Part shown: in pieces, positions 44,164 to 54,905 of the stretch
How the letters are laid out: each line of letters begins with the position of its first letter
How positions within the stretch are numbered: the first letter of the stretch is position 1
Origin: Rana temporaria
Lineage: Eukaryota; Chordata; Amphibia; Anura; Ranidae
Reading direction: 5' to 3'
Assembly: GCF_905171775.1 (NCBI RefSeq)
Contig: NC_053501.1
Location: 17,897,754-17,961,753, forward strand
Length of the DNA stretch: 64,000 bases
Program-made: the position numbers and the translations under genes
The notes under the pieces: model-generated
Told to the model about the DNA's origin: nothing
The model's input: the letters and a program-made list of their open reading frames with translations, nothing else
Databases searched by the model: none

Positions 44164-44841
44164 CCGTGTTTCCCCGAAAATAAGACACCGTCTTATATTT
44201 TTTTCCCCTCAAAAAATCACACTATGGCTTATTTTCGGGGGATGTCTTATATGTCGAATTGTGGTGCCATTTCACGGGCAAATGTTTGAATATCAGCCCT
44301 GCGCACAACCAAAGCCTTTGCTCTCCTGTCAGCAACCCATTCACTAATCATGTCTTCCTGCTCAGAAAATAAAGGTTGCCTACCTGAACCACACTTGCGC
44401 TTCTTGGAATTTCCTCTGTCCACCTGTAGACTGAGAGTGGAGCACAGTGGAGCTGGGGTGATCTCTTTGGGCTCAGTAGCAGCTTTTCCCCCTATCCCCT
44501 GGTGTTTGTGTGGGGTGAGAGAGGTGGTACAGAGCTTCTCCTCACTTCTTTACAGCTCTGAGCTCCGCACCAGGACAGTACTACCGTATCACGTGTTGTT
44601 TACCGCTCCGCGCCGCATACGACACGCCCATTGCTACGTCTTATTTTCGGGGGATTCGACACGCCATCGCTACGTCTTATTATCGGGGATTCGACACGCC
44701 ATCACTACGTCTTATTTTCGGAGGGGTGTCTTATATTTCGATCTTGCGTCGAAATCCCGCTACGTCTTATTTTCGAAGGGGTGTCTTATATCTCGATCTT
44801 GCATCGAAATCCCGCTATGTCTTATTTTCGGGGAAACACGG
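44164..44841. mobile_element. TA-flanked MITE (CCGTGTTTCCCCGAAAATAAG ends)
   Basis: Ends CCGTGTTTCCCCGAAAATAA and TTATTTTCGGGGAAACACGG form a perfect inverted pair, with TA on both sides (44162-44163 and 44842-44843). Near the right end TACGTCTTATTTTCGG-type units are tandemly repeated about five times (44635-44830). TA targets suggest a Tc1/mariner-type source, which is inference. Confidence 0.88.
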
Positions 44842-44884
44842 TAGCTATGTAAAATGAAGGGTTTATAAATAAGCCCATATATGG

Positions 44885-45330
44885 TATCATTACATAATCG
44901 TATGGATTTCAATCTCCTCATTGAGTCCATAAGGTGTTAGAGTATTTAGGGTATATATCCAGTAAGTTTCCTGTTTGCACAACCGCTGAAATCTTTCAGC
45001 AGGTGTGTATTTATCTGCTATGGTTTCAATAATCCAAACATGAAGAGCTTTAATGTCTTTATGATGATGAATATTCAAGTTTTCGAGATACACTGTATTA
45101 AGGGCTGCTTTCTTTGACTGCTCGGCGATGTTCACCAAATCTGACTCTCAATGCTCGGATGGTTCTGCCCACATATAACAAGCCACAAGGGCAAGAGGCA
45201 GTACACGACATAAGTCGTGGAGCAGTTAAAAAAGGAGGCAAGGGTGAATGTTTTATCATTGGCTACAAAACTTTTTTTTTACCATGATGAACATGTGAAC
45301 AAGTAAGGCACAAGACCTTATTTCATCTGT
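44885..45330 (-). mobile_element. Penelope-like element 3' fragment (GIY-YIG region)
   Basis: On the minus strand, a GIY-YIG-like stretch (CPCGLLYVGRTIRALRVRFG followed by EHRR) is followed after a frame break by HHHKDIKALHVWIIETI and ETYWIYTLNTLTPYGLNEEI. That order fits the endonuclease end of Penelope-like retroelements (..YWI.LNTL.P.GLNEE). The reverse transcriptase part is missing and the frame is broken, so it is a dead fragment. Confidence 0.72.
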
Positions 45331-45509
45331 ACATACCTAACAATGGTATTAGAGTAAGCTGTTTTACACCGATGGATTTCGCTTGTGGGTTAATTTTGCT
45401 TGGAGCTAGTTTACTCTTTACATTAGGAGCCCTACGATATGCAAATTTTGGTACTGGTGGAAGTGTTGTGGTTAAATGAGGGTCTTGAATTAAAATGGAC
45501 CAATGTTTG
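45331..45509. other. Unassigned DNA, possibly more of the Penelope-like fragment
   Basis: Short stretch between the Penelope-like and Tc1-like fragments. Nothing firm was recognised. Confidence 0.3.
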
Positions 45510-46003
45510 TTGCCCCTTAGTTCCAGTGAAGGGAACTTAAGGCGTCAGCATATCAAGACATTTTGGACAACTTCATGCTTCCAACGTTATGGGAACGGTT
45601 TGGGGATGACCCCTTCCTGTTCAACATGACTGCGCACCAGTGCACAAAGCAAGGTCCATAAAGACATGGATAAGCGAGTTTGGGGTGGAGGAACTTAACT
45701 GGCCTGCATAGAGTCCTGACCTCAACCCGATAGAACACCTTTGGGATGAATTAGAGCGGAGACTGCGAGCCAGGCCTTCTTATCCAACATCAGTGCCTGA
45801 TTTACAAATGCACTTCTGGAAGAATGGTCAAACATTCCCAATTCCCATAGACACACTCCTAAACCTTGTGGACGGCCTTCCAAGAAGAGCTGAAGCTGTT
45901 ATAGCTACAAAGGGAGGACCAACTCAATACTGAACCCTACGGACTGGGATGCCATTAAAGTTCATGTGTAAAAGTAGGCGTCCCAATACTTTTGGTAATG
46001 TAA
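45510..46003 (+). mobile_element. Tc1-like transposon fragment, sense
   Basis: Carries the 3' half of a transposase gene: AGACATTTTGGACAACTTCA, GACATGGATAAGCGAGTTTG, CTCAACCCGATAGAACACC and GACTGCGAGCCAGGCC, then CCAATACTTTTGGTAATG at the end. Frames are broken. Same family as 22236-22874 and 48337-49900. Confidence 0.82.
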
Positions 46004-46009
46004 ATTAAC

Positions 46010-47690
46010 TTTCTTTATCGTACACCACGAGACACAGAGCCATTATATAATGGGTTAAGGGTCACCAGCAGTGATTGGACACTGGCACAACCATTTAAAG
46101 ACAGTTCTACTCCATATAACCCCTCCCATCAGGGAAGTACTTCGCCAGTGTCTAAAGGTGTTGGACACGATAGGATGCTAAAAGGAAAGCTCTGCCAAAG
46201 AGACCCTCTGGGGATAAAAGAGCTATGCTTCCGGACCCATCCAAGATGCCTAAAGTAGGTCAAAACTGGATGGGATTCGGGCCTCATGCACGAGGCAGAG
46301 CCCAGTCCTCTCTTCGGAGGACTGGGCTCTGAGGTCCGGCACTTTCGCTACTTCACTAAAAGTCCTGGTAAGAGTCTTTTACAAGGCCCAGGGGAGAAGT
46401 ATCCTTTAAATAGGAACTCATATCCCTGAAGGTTGGCACACACTGCCCGCCGTGAGGGCAAAGTTTGGTACTGTCTGATCACAGAACCTGCGGCGTGGAT
46501 AAGGTAAGAAGTTAGAGTCCTAAAAATCTATTTTAAGGACCCTTCTTAGACTTTAAAGTGAGGTGTCTTCTCTAAAGCTGCCACTGGGGGGAGTAAAGAG
46601 ACTCACCACGTGTGTATGTTAAGAAGAAAACTACATTTCCCTGCTGCAGTCTGGCTTCAGGTCTCCTCCTCCCTCCTCCTCCTCTCTAAGCAACAAAGCG
46701 ACAAGAAGTTAGTAATGGGGAAACAAACAAGCAGGAAACATGTTTTTAAAACCCATCACTATACTTTAGGCTTCACTAAAGCATAGGAGGGGGAAAAAGA
46801 CTTGCCACAAACGATCGCCGCCATTGCCGGGCTCGCTTTTATCGGAGTGGGGCGTGTGCACAAAACCATGCCAAGTTCAAAATGCCATAAAAGCAATCTC
46901 AAAGCCCAGCAGACTTTCTCCTTGAAGGGAACCACAGCATTGCAATGGACCCGTGAGACTCTGTGTGGTTGGGGCTGGTACTACCAAAGAGAGACACTCA
47001 CTTGGGCATTGAGACTGTGTGTTTGAAGGTTGCATACTTTATGTAGATTGCTAAACTGAGCACAGTAGTATATGCTTTTGTGTACCTTGGCTTTGCATAA
47101 GCAATATGACCAGGACAAAAAAGAAGCCACTTGAAGCGGAGAAAAAATTATTGCACTCTCTGGATCTAGTGAGAGCAGTAAAGGTGTATCTGCAGGCAAC
47201 CGATCAGATACGCAAGACAAATGTTTTGTTTATTTTGCCAGATGGACCCAAGGAGGGCCAAGTGGCATTGAAATCCACCATTTCTAAGTGGATTCGAAAA
47301 GTAATTTTTCAAGCTTATGGTTTAAAGAACAGGACTTCTTTTTCTGTTAAGGCGCACTCTACCAAGGCGATAAGTGCTTCATGGGCAGTGCATCAGCAGG
47401 CTTCGATGGCTCAGATCTGTAAAGCTGTAACTTGGTCTTCAGTCCACACATTTCTATCAAATAGATGTGAAAGGACATGAGGATGCCGCCTTCGGGCGAA
47501 GTGTGCTGCAGGCAGCAGTTTAGGGTTTCTTGTCCGCAAGCGGCCTGCTTTAATTGGTTGTGCCAGTGTCCAATAACCGCTGGTGACCCTTAACCCATTA
47601 TGTAATGGCTCTGTGTCCCGTGGTGTACTCCAAGAAAAGGATTTTTACAGGTAAGCCGTTATAAAAATCCCTTTTATTTAACTCTTTGAT
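46010..47690 (+). mobile_element. DIRS-like retrotransposon remnant
   Basis: Inverted terminal repeats lie at about 46012-46096 (GTACACCACGAGACACAGAG, GGTTAAGGGTCACCAGC) and 47554-47640 (GCTGGTGACCCTTAACCC, CTCTGTGTCCCGTGGTGTAC). Between them lie non-coding sequence and the end of a tyrosine recombinase frame. Inverted termini plus a tyrosine recombinase define DIRS-type elements. The gag, reverse transcriptase and RNase H regions are absent. Confidence 0.82.
47106..47480 (+). pseudogene. DIRS-type tyrosine recombinase, C-terminal fragment
   Basis: Open for about 124 codons. LDLVRAVKVYLQATDQIRKT, LFILPDGPKEGQ and ISKWIRKVIFQAYGLKN lead to VKAHSTKAISASWAVHQQAS and QICKAVTWSSVHTFLSN. This is the catalytic end of a DIRS recombinase. 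The usual His-x-x-Arg box reads H-S-T-K here, and no Tyr follows the TWSS-THTF-like stretch where the nucleophile is expected, so it looks inactive. The N-terminal part is missing. Confidence 0.82.
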
Positions 47691-48336
47691 GTTCATTCTT
47701 ACCTTCCAAGCCATTTTGAGTTTTAGTCCGCCACTCTTTACCACCATATACTTTTCTCTTCACGTTGTCCTTGTCATCAGGTTACATTAAACGTTATGAG
47801 ATGGGAATATTTTCCTGGAACCGTTTGTGTTGTGCAAATGGCTTTTGTGGCAAACTGACAAAGGCATTCAGTGAGAAAATACTTTGTGTGCCGATGACAC
47901 AGACGTGACCCGCATGTTTTCTAATCCATTTATACGAGAGGTTGAAATACTCGGTAGGTGGGGAGGGAGAAACCATAATTGAGAGTGCAAATCGCACACA
48001 CCACAGTTGCTTCCACCTTTGTATTTTTTATTTTTTTATTCTGTGTATTAAGCAGCCGCATGCTGCGATTTGACTTTTTATAAACGGCAAAAAATGTTCA
48101 GATTTTAGCCTTTGCCCTGTGTGATTACGTTTTTTTTTTTGTATTTTGTTTTTTTCAAGGGCATTGATGAGAATGTGCTGTTGAAAATGTGTTCCTCTTT
48201 TTTATTTATCAATTCTTTATTGAAAAATAAGAATACCGAGAACATTTGCAACGCTGACAATGATAGCGCATGCTGAGGGTCCAAGGTGTAATGTCATGAG
48301 TACTGAACCATCAGAACTTGTTCTACCTTCACATGT
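47691..48336. other. FANCM intron, no feature recognised
   Basis: Apparently unique, with short T-runs. No exon or repeat termini were seen. Confidence 0.4.
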
Positions 48337-48828
48337 ACACTATATTGCCAAAAGTATTAGGACGCCTGCCTTTACACGCACATGAACTTTAATGGCGTCT
48401 TAGTCCATAGGGTTCAATATTAAGTTGGCCCACTCTTCGCAGCTATAACAGCTTCAACTCTTCTGGGAAGGCCGTCCACAATGTTTAGGAGTGTGTCAAT
48501 GAGAATGTTTGACCATTCTTCCAGAGCGCATTTGTGAGGTCAGGCACCAACTATGGACAAGAAGGCCTGGCTTGCAGTTTCCGCTCTAATTCATCCCAAA
48601 GGTGTTCTATTGGGTTGAGGTCAGGACTCGGTGCAGGCCAGTCAAGTTCCTCCACCCCAAACTTGCTCATCCATGTCTTTATGTACCTTGTTTTGTTCAC
48701 TGGTCCAAATCATTTGATGGAGGGGGAATTATGGTGTGGGGTTGTTTTTTTTTCAGTGGTTGAGCTTGGTTCCAGTGAAGGGAACTCTTAATGCGGAGTT
48801 CCACCCAAAAATGGAACTTCCGCTTTAA

Positions 48829-49455
48829 AGGGGTTGTAAAGGTTCATCTTTTATTTTCTTAATCGGTTCCTTTAAGCTAGTGCATTGTTGGTTCACTTAC
48901 CTTTTTTCTTAGATTTTTTTTTTTCCCCTCCAAAATGTTTTTTTTTTTCCTTGTCTGAATTTCTCACTTCCTGTTCCTTGTATAGCGCAACAAATGTGAA
49001 CTTAATCGCCTCAAGGCGCTTTCTGTCCAGAGTCGTTGCCGGTCCTTCAGAAGAGGTGGGTCTTTAGTTTTTTCCTAAAGGCCTGATGGTTTTCCTCCAA
49101 GCGGATGGTAGTGGGTAGAGCATTCCAGCGCCGTGGTCCTTTCCCCCATCATCCAAAGCCGTTCTGGCTGGGGGTTAGTCAGCGTGCTCGCCCCCTCCCT
49201 TGGGACTACATGTGTTCACAGCATCTCCCGGCAGGAATGTAGTCACAGGGGAGGGGGGCAAGCAAGCTGACTAACCCCCAGCCAGAACGGCTCGGATGAT
49301 GGGGGCAAGCTTACTGAGGAGAAACAGGAAGTGAGAAATTCAGACAAAGAAAAAAAACATTTAGAAGGGAAATCGAAGGAAAAAGTAAGTGAACTAACAA
49401 TGCACTAGCTTAAAGGAACTATTTAGAAAATAAAAAACAATCCTTTACAACCCCC
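48829..49455. mobile_element. TTAA foldback element (third level of nest)
   Basis: Ends AGGGGTTGTAAAGGTT and CCTTTACAACCCCC, flanked by TTAA (48825-48828 and 49456-49459). It is a sibling of 13123-14582: the same arms with CTAGTGCATTGTTGGTTCAC and CCCCAGCCAGAACGGCTC. Its left arm is cut by a LINE fragment. Confidence 0.87.
48982..49144 (-). mobile_element. LINE 3' fragment (fourth level of nest)
   Basis: The reverse complement of 24790-24965: GCCTCAAGGCGCT, GAAGAGGTGGGTCTT, CAAGCGGATGGTAGTGGG and GCATTCCAGCGCCGTGGTCC. It replaces about 14 bases of the foldback arm compared with 13123-14582. Confidence 0.87.
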
Positions 49456-49925
49456 TTAAGGAAAGGTGGCCACACTTGGCATGTAATTTTTTTTGGGGGG
49501 GGGGAGACACTCTCTTTTTAGAGTGTTCCAGCTCCCACTTCCTCCCGGGGCACCGGAAGAAAGTTCTCTCCCCCTCCCTCTCCGCAATCGTCTGAGACAC
49601 GTCACAGGTCCCAGGTGATTGCCTGGCCAGTCGTAGTGCGTGCTTGGCTTTAAAGCCAAAACCTGGTGCCCACAGTAGTGATGCTGGCACCGTGGAAAGG
49701 AGCAGGGCTTCGTTCCCCCACATCGCTGGATCGTGGGACAGGCGAGTGTCTGATTAATTAAAAGTCAGCAGCTGCAGTATTTGTAGCTTGTGGCTTTTAA
49801 TTTTTTTTAAGTCAAAATTCTGCATTAAGGTATCGGCATACCAAGACATTTTGGACAATTTCATGGGAACAGTTTGGGGATGGTCCCTTCCTGTTCCAAC
49901 AATCTACTCCTATCACAATCTTATA

Positions 49926-50000
49926 TATTTATATATATATATATTTATATATTTTTTTATATATATTATATTATATTATATATATATATATATTTTTTTG
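49926..50000. repeat. (AT)n-rich microsatellite
   Basis: Imperfect TATATA and TATTATATTA runs. Confidence 0.9.
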
Positions 50001-50133
50001 AGTGTGAATGGTTTCTTCTTATGCTCTAATTTGCAGCAGTCAATAAAGAGTATAAATGTAGTAATCACACATTTTGATCCCCCAACAAACTCTTAAGTGC
50101 CCGTTTCTAAAATGGACTTGTTTTGCACACTTA

Positions 50134-50451
50134 TGCCTCGTTTCCACTGAACGGAACGGTTCGGGTCAGTAAATTTGGAACCGTTAGAATGGACCGGTCT
50201 ATTCTGGTGAGCGTTTCCACTGCAAATCGGACCGTCGGGGACCTTACAGGGTTTAGAAAAATGCCTAGCGCGTCCACCAATCAGTGGAATGTATTGTAGC
50301 TCCGCCCTAACCGAACCGTTCCATTTTCTATGGCCCCACATCTGAAGCAGGACCTAGAATGGTCCGGTACGGTTCGGTTTTATGGCACACTTTCATAAAG
50401 GAAACACCCAAAATAGCGTACCGTACGGAACCGATCGGTGGAAACGAGGAA
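50134..50451. mobile_element. PIF-like palindromic MITE
   Basis: Ends TGCCTCGTTTCCACTGAACG and CGGTGGAAACGAGGAA are inverted, flanked by TTA (50131-50133) and TAA (50452-50454). Arms contain GAACGGTTCGG and GGTACGGTTCGG-type inverted words. Confidence 0.8.
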
Positions 50452-50454
50452 TAA

Positions 50455-51042
50455 TTGTAAGGCATTGCCGGCACTCCAACAACATCCATCCTTTGTCTGT
50501 ACAGTGCTTTCAAAGCGTGTCTGTTGTGACGAATATTGAGCTATAGGTTTTTATCTAGGCCAGCTCACAGCTTCTAATTTCAGGGAATCGATTTGTATGA
50601 TCTGTCCATTGTGTCACGTGAGATGGTTAATTGTACAGAAAGAGCGCTCACTCCTGGCCCCTATTGATCCTTTATGGAGGAGACTGAGGGCAGAGTAATT
50701 AGGATGTTGTTAATTGGCAGGCTCTTCCTCCGTTCACAACCTTTGTGGTAGAATCTCCAAAGCGAGAGTCAACAACCTAAGGCACGCTTACGAGGATAAG
50801 CCATATTCACCCAGAAGACCAAGTCAAGTTTTTACAAAATGTTTTGATGTTTCTCATTAAAATAAAATATAGCTGTAATGGTTAAAGGGTAACTCCACTT
50901 TTGTGGGGGATAAAACATGACAAATAAAGAAAAAATATTACACATAAAATTGCGACACAAGTACTATTTATAATTGAGTGTTATTAACCTATTCCCTACC
51001 AGGCTAATTCTGTCATTCCTCTTCTACATGTAAAAATATATA
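50455..51042. other. FANCM intron, no feature recognised
   Basis: Apparently unique intronic sequence between a MITE and the short MITE fragment next to exon E. Confidence 0.4.
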
Positions 51043-51044
51043 TA

Positions 51045-51092
51045 CCGTATTTATCGGCGTATATCGCGCACTTTTTGGCCCTGAAAATCTAA
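51045..51092. repeat. TA-class MITE terminal fragment next to an exon
   Basis: CCGTATTTATCGGCGTATAT then CGCGCACTTTTTGGCCCTGA is one end of the family at 61587-62023. It ends about 36 bases before exon E. Confidence 0.8.
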
Positions 51093-51128
51093 ATGAGAAC
51101 CATAACAGATATTTTCATTGTTTTGCAG

Positions 51129-51316
51129 GGCAGAACTCTTCTGTAAAATCTCCAGAAAATACTCGGATCATGATCTTCTCATCTTACAGAGAGAGTGTCC
51201 AAGAAATTGCAGAAATGCTCAACCACCATAAACCCACTGTCCGGGTAATGGCCTTTGTGGGGCATTCATCTACTGGAAAAGGAGTGAAAGGGTACACCCA
51301 GAAAGAGCAGCTTGAG
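51129..51316 (+). CDS. FANCM: FANCM internal exon E (helicase motif IV region)
   Basis: 188 bp between TTGTTTTGCAG and CTTGAG|GTGGGT. Two bases complete the Gly codon from exon D. The product includes RIMIFSSYRESVQEIAEML, the motif IV region of the second RecA-like lobe. It continues with RVMAFVGHSSTGKGVKGY and TQKEQLE. The GHSS(T)GK..G(Y/F)TQKEQLE stretch is typical of Hef/FANCM helicases. The exon ends in phase 0. The donor has G at +3 (GTGGGT), acceptable but weaker. Confidence 0.98.
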
Positions 51317-52135
51317 GTGGGTCAATGTGTTCTCAGCACCTTTTTTTAAAATTCTCAAAAGTCCTGTATTATTACAACAGTGCCAAGTATGATTAGACTG
51401 GTGCATCTGTAACAAAACATCTCTAATGGTGATACTGTGATCGTGGTATTCACATCAAACTAATAAAGTGCAACATTCTTCAAAATAGAAGTCCACATCA
51501 TAACATGGTGTGTTCAATCTTCACTCCAAAAGACCTTCACTGTGAGTCCCAAGTGCAAATAAAGGGAAGCTCCACCACCAGACTAACATAAGATGATCGT
51601 TCACATTTTCTGATGGACCTTAGGATCACCAAGGTCTAAACCCACTTGTTCCCCTTTAAGATCTGGGATCAGCCCAAGGTGACTGGCACTTTTCAATATA
51701 AGGGAAAGCTCCATTATTCAAAATTCAATTGTTGCCCATAAAGGATATATATATAAAAAAGAAACACTAATAGTGCTCTCTGTATTCGATCTACAATCCA
51801 TTATTTCCAACTTCCTTAAACGCACTCACAAATATAAGTGCAAGCAGGCTGTATAGTTCACAGAGCGGACTTATGGCTCACCACTCCCTGTAATGTCTGA
51901 ATGACCGATCCGATGCCATGACAGATCGGCAGATTGGGCTACAAGAGGTACACTACTCTTCTCAACTCTGGTAACGAGGGCTTTTACCCTACATGTTGCG
52001 TCATGGGGACTGCTTTTATTAATGCTTCACTCTGGTACTGATTTTTTTATTTTTTTTGATACTGCAGAACATTTCTATTCCCACATTACCTGTTGTTTTT
52101 AAAGCAGAACTTTAGGATAAGCAAAAAGTGTCTAA
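51317..52135. other. FANCM intron, no feature recognised
   Basis: Apparently unique, no repeat termini seen. An (AT)n run follows at 52136-52172. Confidence 0.4.

Positions 52136-52172
<37 letters not shown>
52136..52172. repeat. (TA)n microsatellite
   Basis: Uninterrupted TATATA for about 30 bases. Confidence 0.95.
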
Positions 52173-52173
<1 letters not shown>

Positions 52174-52189
52174 AATTATAAATCTTGGT

Positions 52190-52470
52190 ATGCCAATGAT
52201 TTCTCCTGCTGCTGTCAATCTCATCCAGTGAGCCAATGAAGAGAAGGTGGAGGGTGCAGGGTCGAGATGCGCTGTGTGTGTGAATGGATGATGTCCACTT
52301 ACAGGAGCGTGGCTCGGGAGCGAGCTTGCTCAAGTGTTCACATAGCAAGATGCTTGCTCTTGGGGGAACTTGGTAGGGGGAGGAGCCAGGACCCCCGAAG
52401 GGGAACCCAAAAAGAGGAGGATCGGGGCTGCTCTGTGCATAACCAATTTTTATTACAACTTTCTGAACCA
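52190..52470. repeat. Family S fragment
   Basis: CTGCTGTCAATC, GTGAGCCAATGAAGAG and CAAGATGCTTGCTCTTGGGG match parts of 5640-5800. Termini are lost. Confidence 0.55.
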
Positions 52471-53159
52471 GTTCTGTACCAAAAATTATCATTCTGATCT
52501 ATTTGTTATCTGCCTACATGATTCTAAAGTGTTACTCAGCCCAGGAGCCTGCATTCACTATATCTGGTCTCCCAAAAATACACAGAACATTGAAATGCAA
52601 TTATTTTAGTAAATATAAACTGATAAATTCCCTTTCTCATCAGGTAGAACAGTCTTATGACTTCTTTCAGTGTCTGGTTAAAGCTTGTAGGAGTTTTCAT
52701 TCTCCTCTGACTGACCTATGAGGTTACATGACCCCTGACCCTGTGTCTGAACAATGCTGATTGGCCCTGTGATATGATTACATGCACTCCAAAGGATCTG
52801 TATCATCAGGAGATAGTTTGGGGACAGTATAAGAAATGGAGTATGAGAGAAGACAGGGTCAAACAGCCTTTTTACGCAATGTGAATGATTAACCCCTTAA
52901 GTTCCACAGTGAGTATAACGAGCATGCTTTAGCACCCGGTCACACCAGTGCGACATGTCATGCGGTTTTACAGGTCCAAATCGTGTGACAAGTCACGCCC
53001 TATTGACGGCAATGGAACTGGTCAAATAGGTGCTATACTGACTTTGCGGTGCCGCAAGATTTGAAAAAAGTTCCCGGACTACTTTGCACCTGACATGCAG
53101 CTTTGAATGACCACTTTCTGTTCTCATTGCTATTGGTCAGCTTATATTTGTTTTCTCAG
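52471..53159. other. FANCM intron
   Basis: Part of 52935-53090 (CACCAGTGCGACATGTCATG and following) resembles the interior of the GTGCGACTT-type MITEs at 59903-60163. Otherwise nothing. Confidence 0.4.
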
Positions 53160-53366
53160 GTGGTGAAGCGGTTTCGGGAAGGCGGATATAATACTCTGGT
53201 CTCCACCTGCGTTGGAGAAGAAGGTTTGGACATTGGAGAAGTAGATCTCATTATTTGTTTTGATGCTCAGAAGAGTCCAATCCGCCTGGTGCAGAGAATG
53301 GGAAGAACAGGAAGAAAACGTCAAGGCCGCATAGTAGTCATATTGTGCAAAGGCAGAGAGGAGCGG
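53160..53366 (+). CDS. FANCM: FANCM internal exon F (helicase motifs V and VI)
   Basis: 69 codons, phase 0 at both ends, between TTTTCTCAG and GAGCGG|GTAGGT. The product VVKRFREGGYNTLVSTCVGE is followed by EGLDIGEVDLIICFDAQKSP and IRLVQRMGRTGRKRQGRIVV. Motif V (STCVGEEGLDIGEVDLII) and motif VI (QRMGRTGRKRQG, with the arginine fingers) are both intact, so ATP-dependent translocation looks preserved. The exon ends GREER. A TTAA-type repeat starts only 75 bp downstream. Confidence 0.99.
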
Positions 53367-53444
53367 GTAGGTCTGGTTCCCTCCTCCCTGTTGAACTCCT
53401 CGGGGTATCTTCCCATCTTTGTATCTTTTACATCTTTTAGTTAA

Positions 53445-54430
53445 AGTGGTTGTAAAGTCTGATTACAATTGCTAGCAGCCCCTCTGTTATATTAAGCTAT
53501 ACTACACTGTGTGTGTGTTTTATTTATTTTAAAATTCTACCTTTTTTTCACATTTGTTTTTGCCAATGTGTGGACACGTGATCACTCCTTTCCCAAACTA
53601 AGCACTACAGTGGGAGGGGCTGAGAATCTCCTCTGTCAGCTGGGTGCTCATGTGTCCGCACATTGGCGATGTGAAAAAAGGGTTATTTGGCTGCAGAATT
53701 AAAAAAACACACGCGTAGTATATCTTATTAGAACAGAGTGACTGTAATCGCTTCCTTTACTGCCACGTGGGTTTGGAGATTGGCTCACACACTAGGAAGT
53801 GACAGGCAGGGAGGGGGAGAGACTAAACATAATGGGATGATGGAGGCATGTAAACTGACCACGGTTTTATGGATCAGCAGCCATGATTATCATGGTCAGC
53901 ACACCTAGGGGGACACGGTAACAGGCAGGATCAACCTGGTAATTTACAGCATGGAAAGGGACAAATGACGCAGCACAAGCACTATGCGGTTTAACATGCT
54001 TTTAAGCAGGGGTCTGCAAACTTTTCAAACAAAGGACCAGTCTACTGTCCTTCAGACTTTAGAAGGACCAGATTGTAGCCAACGTGGATAGAAACATGTT
54101 CTCTGCCGATCATCTCCACACACAGAAACAACCAGTTTATGAAGGTGCGATCTCAGCACCTCACTGGCAATCTCTGCCAGAATTCTCCCTCCCAGATTCA
54201 CCAGCTCAGAGGTGGAGAATCGGGGAGAGAAGGGAGAATCCCAGGGGGAAACTCGCATGCGCTCTGGAGCCCTCGGTTTTGATACAAAGCTCTGAAGGTC
54301 TGGCAAGGTATGTCTGACCTTCAGAGCGCATGCGCTGATGACGTAACTGGCTGCATCCAGGGTGAATATCTTCTAAACGGTGCACATTAAGGAGATCTTC
54401 ATTCTACCTACAGGTAAGCTTTATTATAGT
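53445..54430. repeat. TTAA-type repeat with an internal hAT-like end
   Basis: Starts AGTGGTTGTAAAGTC after TTAA (53441-53444). It shares CCCCTCTGTTATA, GACAGGCAGG and CAGCAGCCATGAT blocks with 55436-56082. At 54006 a CAGGGGTCTGCAAAC end (as at 17378) is inserted. The right border is uncertain. Confidence 0.6.
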
Positions 54431-54905
54431 ATTACCTGTAGGTAAAAATCACCAAGAAGGCTTTACTAACATAGGACAAGGGACTCAGCCGAACACTTTA
54501 TCATTTCCGCCATGTCTGCTGTGGGTTTTCTGTAACCATTACTGTATGGGACCGCTCAATTCCCATAGTAATATAAATTAAACTGGTCACTTATTGCGTT
54601 TTTCATAGTTGATTGATTTCTTGTCGCTGAGCGGCGCTTCCTAGAAAACAGATCTTCATACTGTAAGTGGTGACAGTCCAGGTGCTGTGAGCTGATGAAA
54701 AGGAAGTAGACCCCTCACTGGTATTAACAAGACAGGCTTTTTATATGGACAGCGCCTCAAGGCAAGAAATGCGTTACGCCATTTATTTATAAAAAGACCT
54801 GCTTATATAACAACTGGCCTCTCCATGACTCCAGCATGGTTTTTATGTAACCTTAACAAAGCACTGCTTTTTATTGCATGTTAGAAAGAACATTCCTGCT
54901 ACTAA
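54431..54905. other. FANCM intron, no feature recognised
   Basis: Apparently unique sequence. Confidence 0.4.

Larger units (their letters stand above)
48792..49824. mobile_element. TTAA element (second level of nest)
   Basis: Flanked by TTAA (48788-48791 and 49825-49828). The left end TGCGGAGTTCCACCCAAAAA belongs to the GCGGAGTTCC repeat class, and the right part has AAAAGTCAGCAGCTGCAG. Sibling Tc1 copies read straight through this point (GGGAACTC to GGCATCGGCATACC), giving the empty site. Confidence 0.82.
48337..49900. mobile_element. Tc1-like foldback copy, host of a four-level nest
   Basis: Begins TACACTATATTGCCAAAAGT at about 48336. It runs antisense through GAGTTGGCCC-like and TTCCAGAGCGCATTTG words, then switches to sense at GGTCCAAATCATTTGATGG (as in 22236-22874). 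It is interrupted at 48792-49824 and resumes with GGTATCGGCATACCAAGAC, ending near CCTTCCTGTTCCAACA. No intact transposase remains. Confidence 0.82.
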
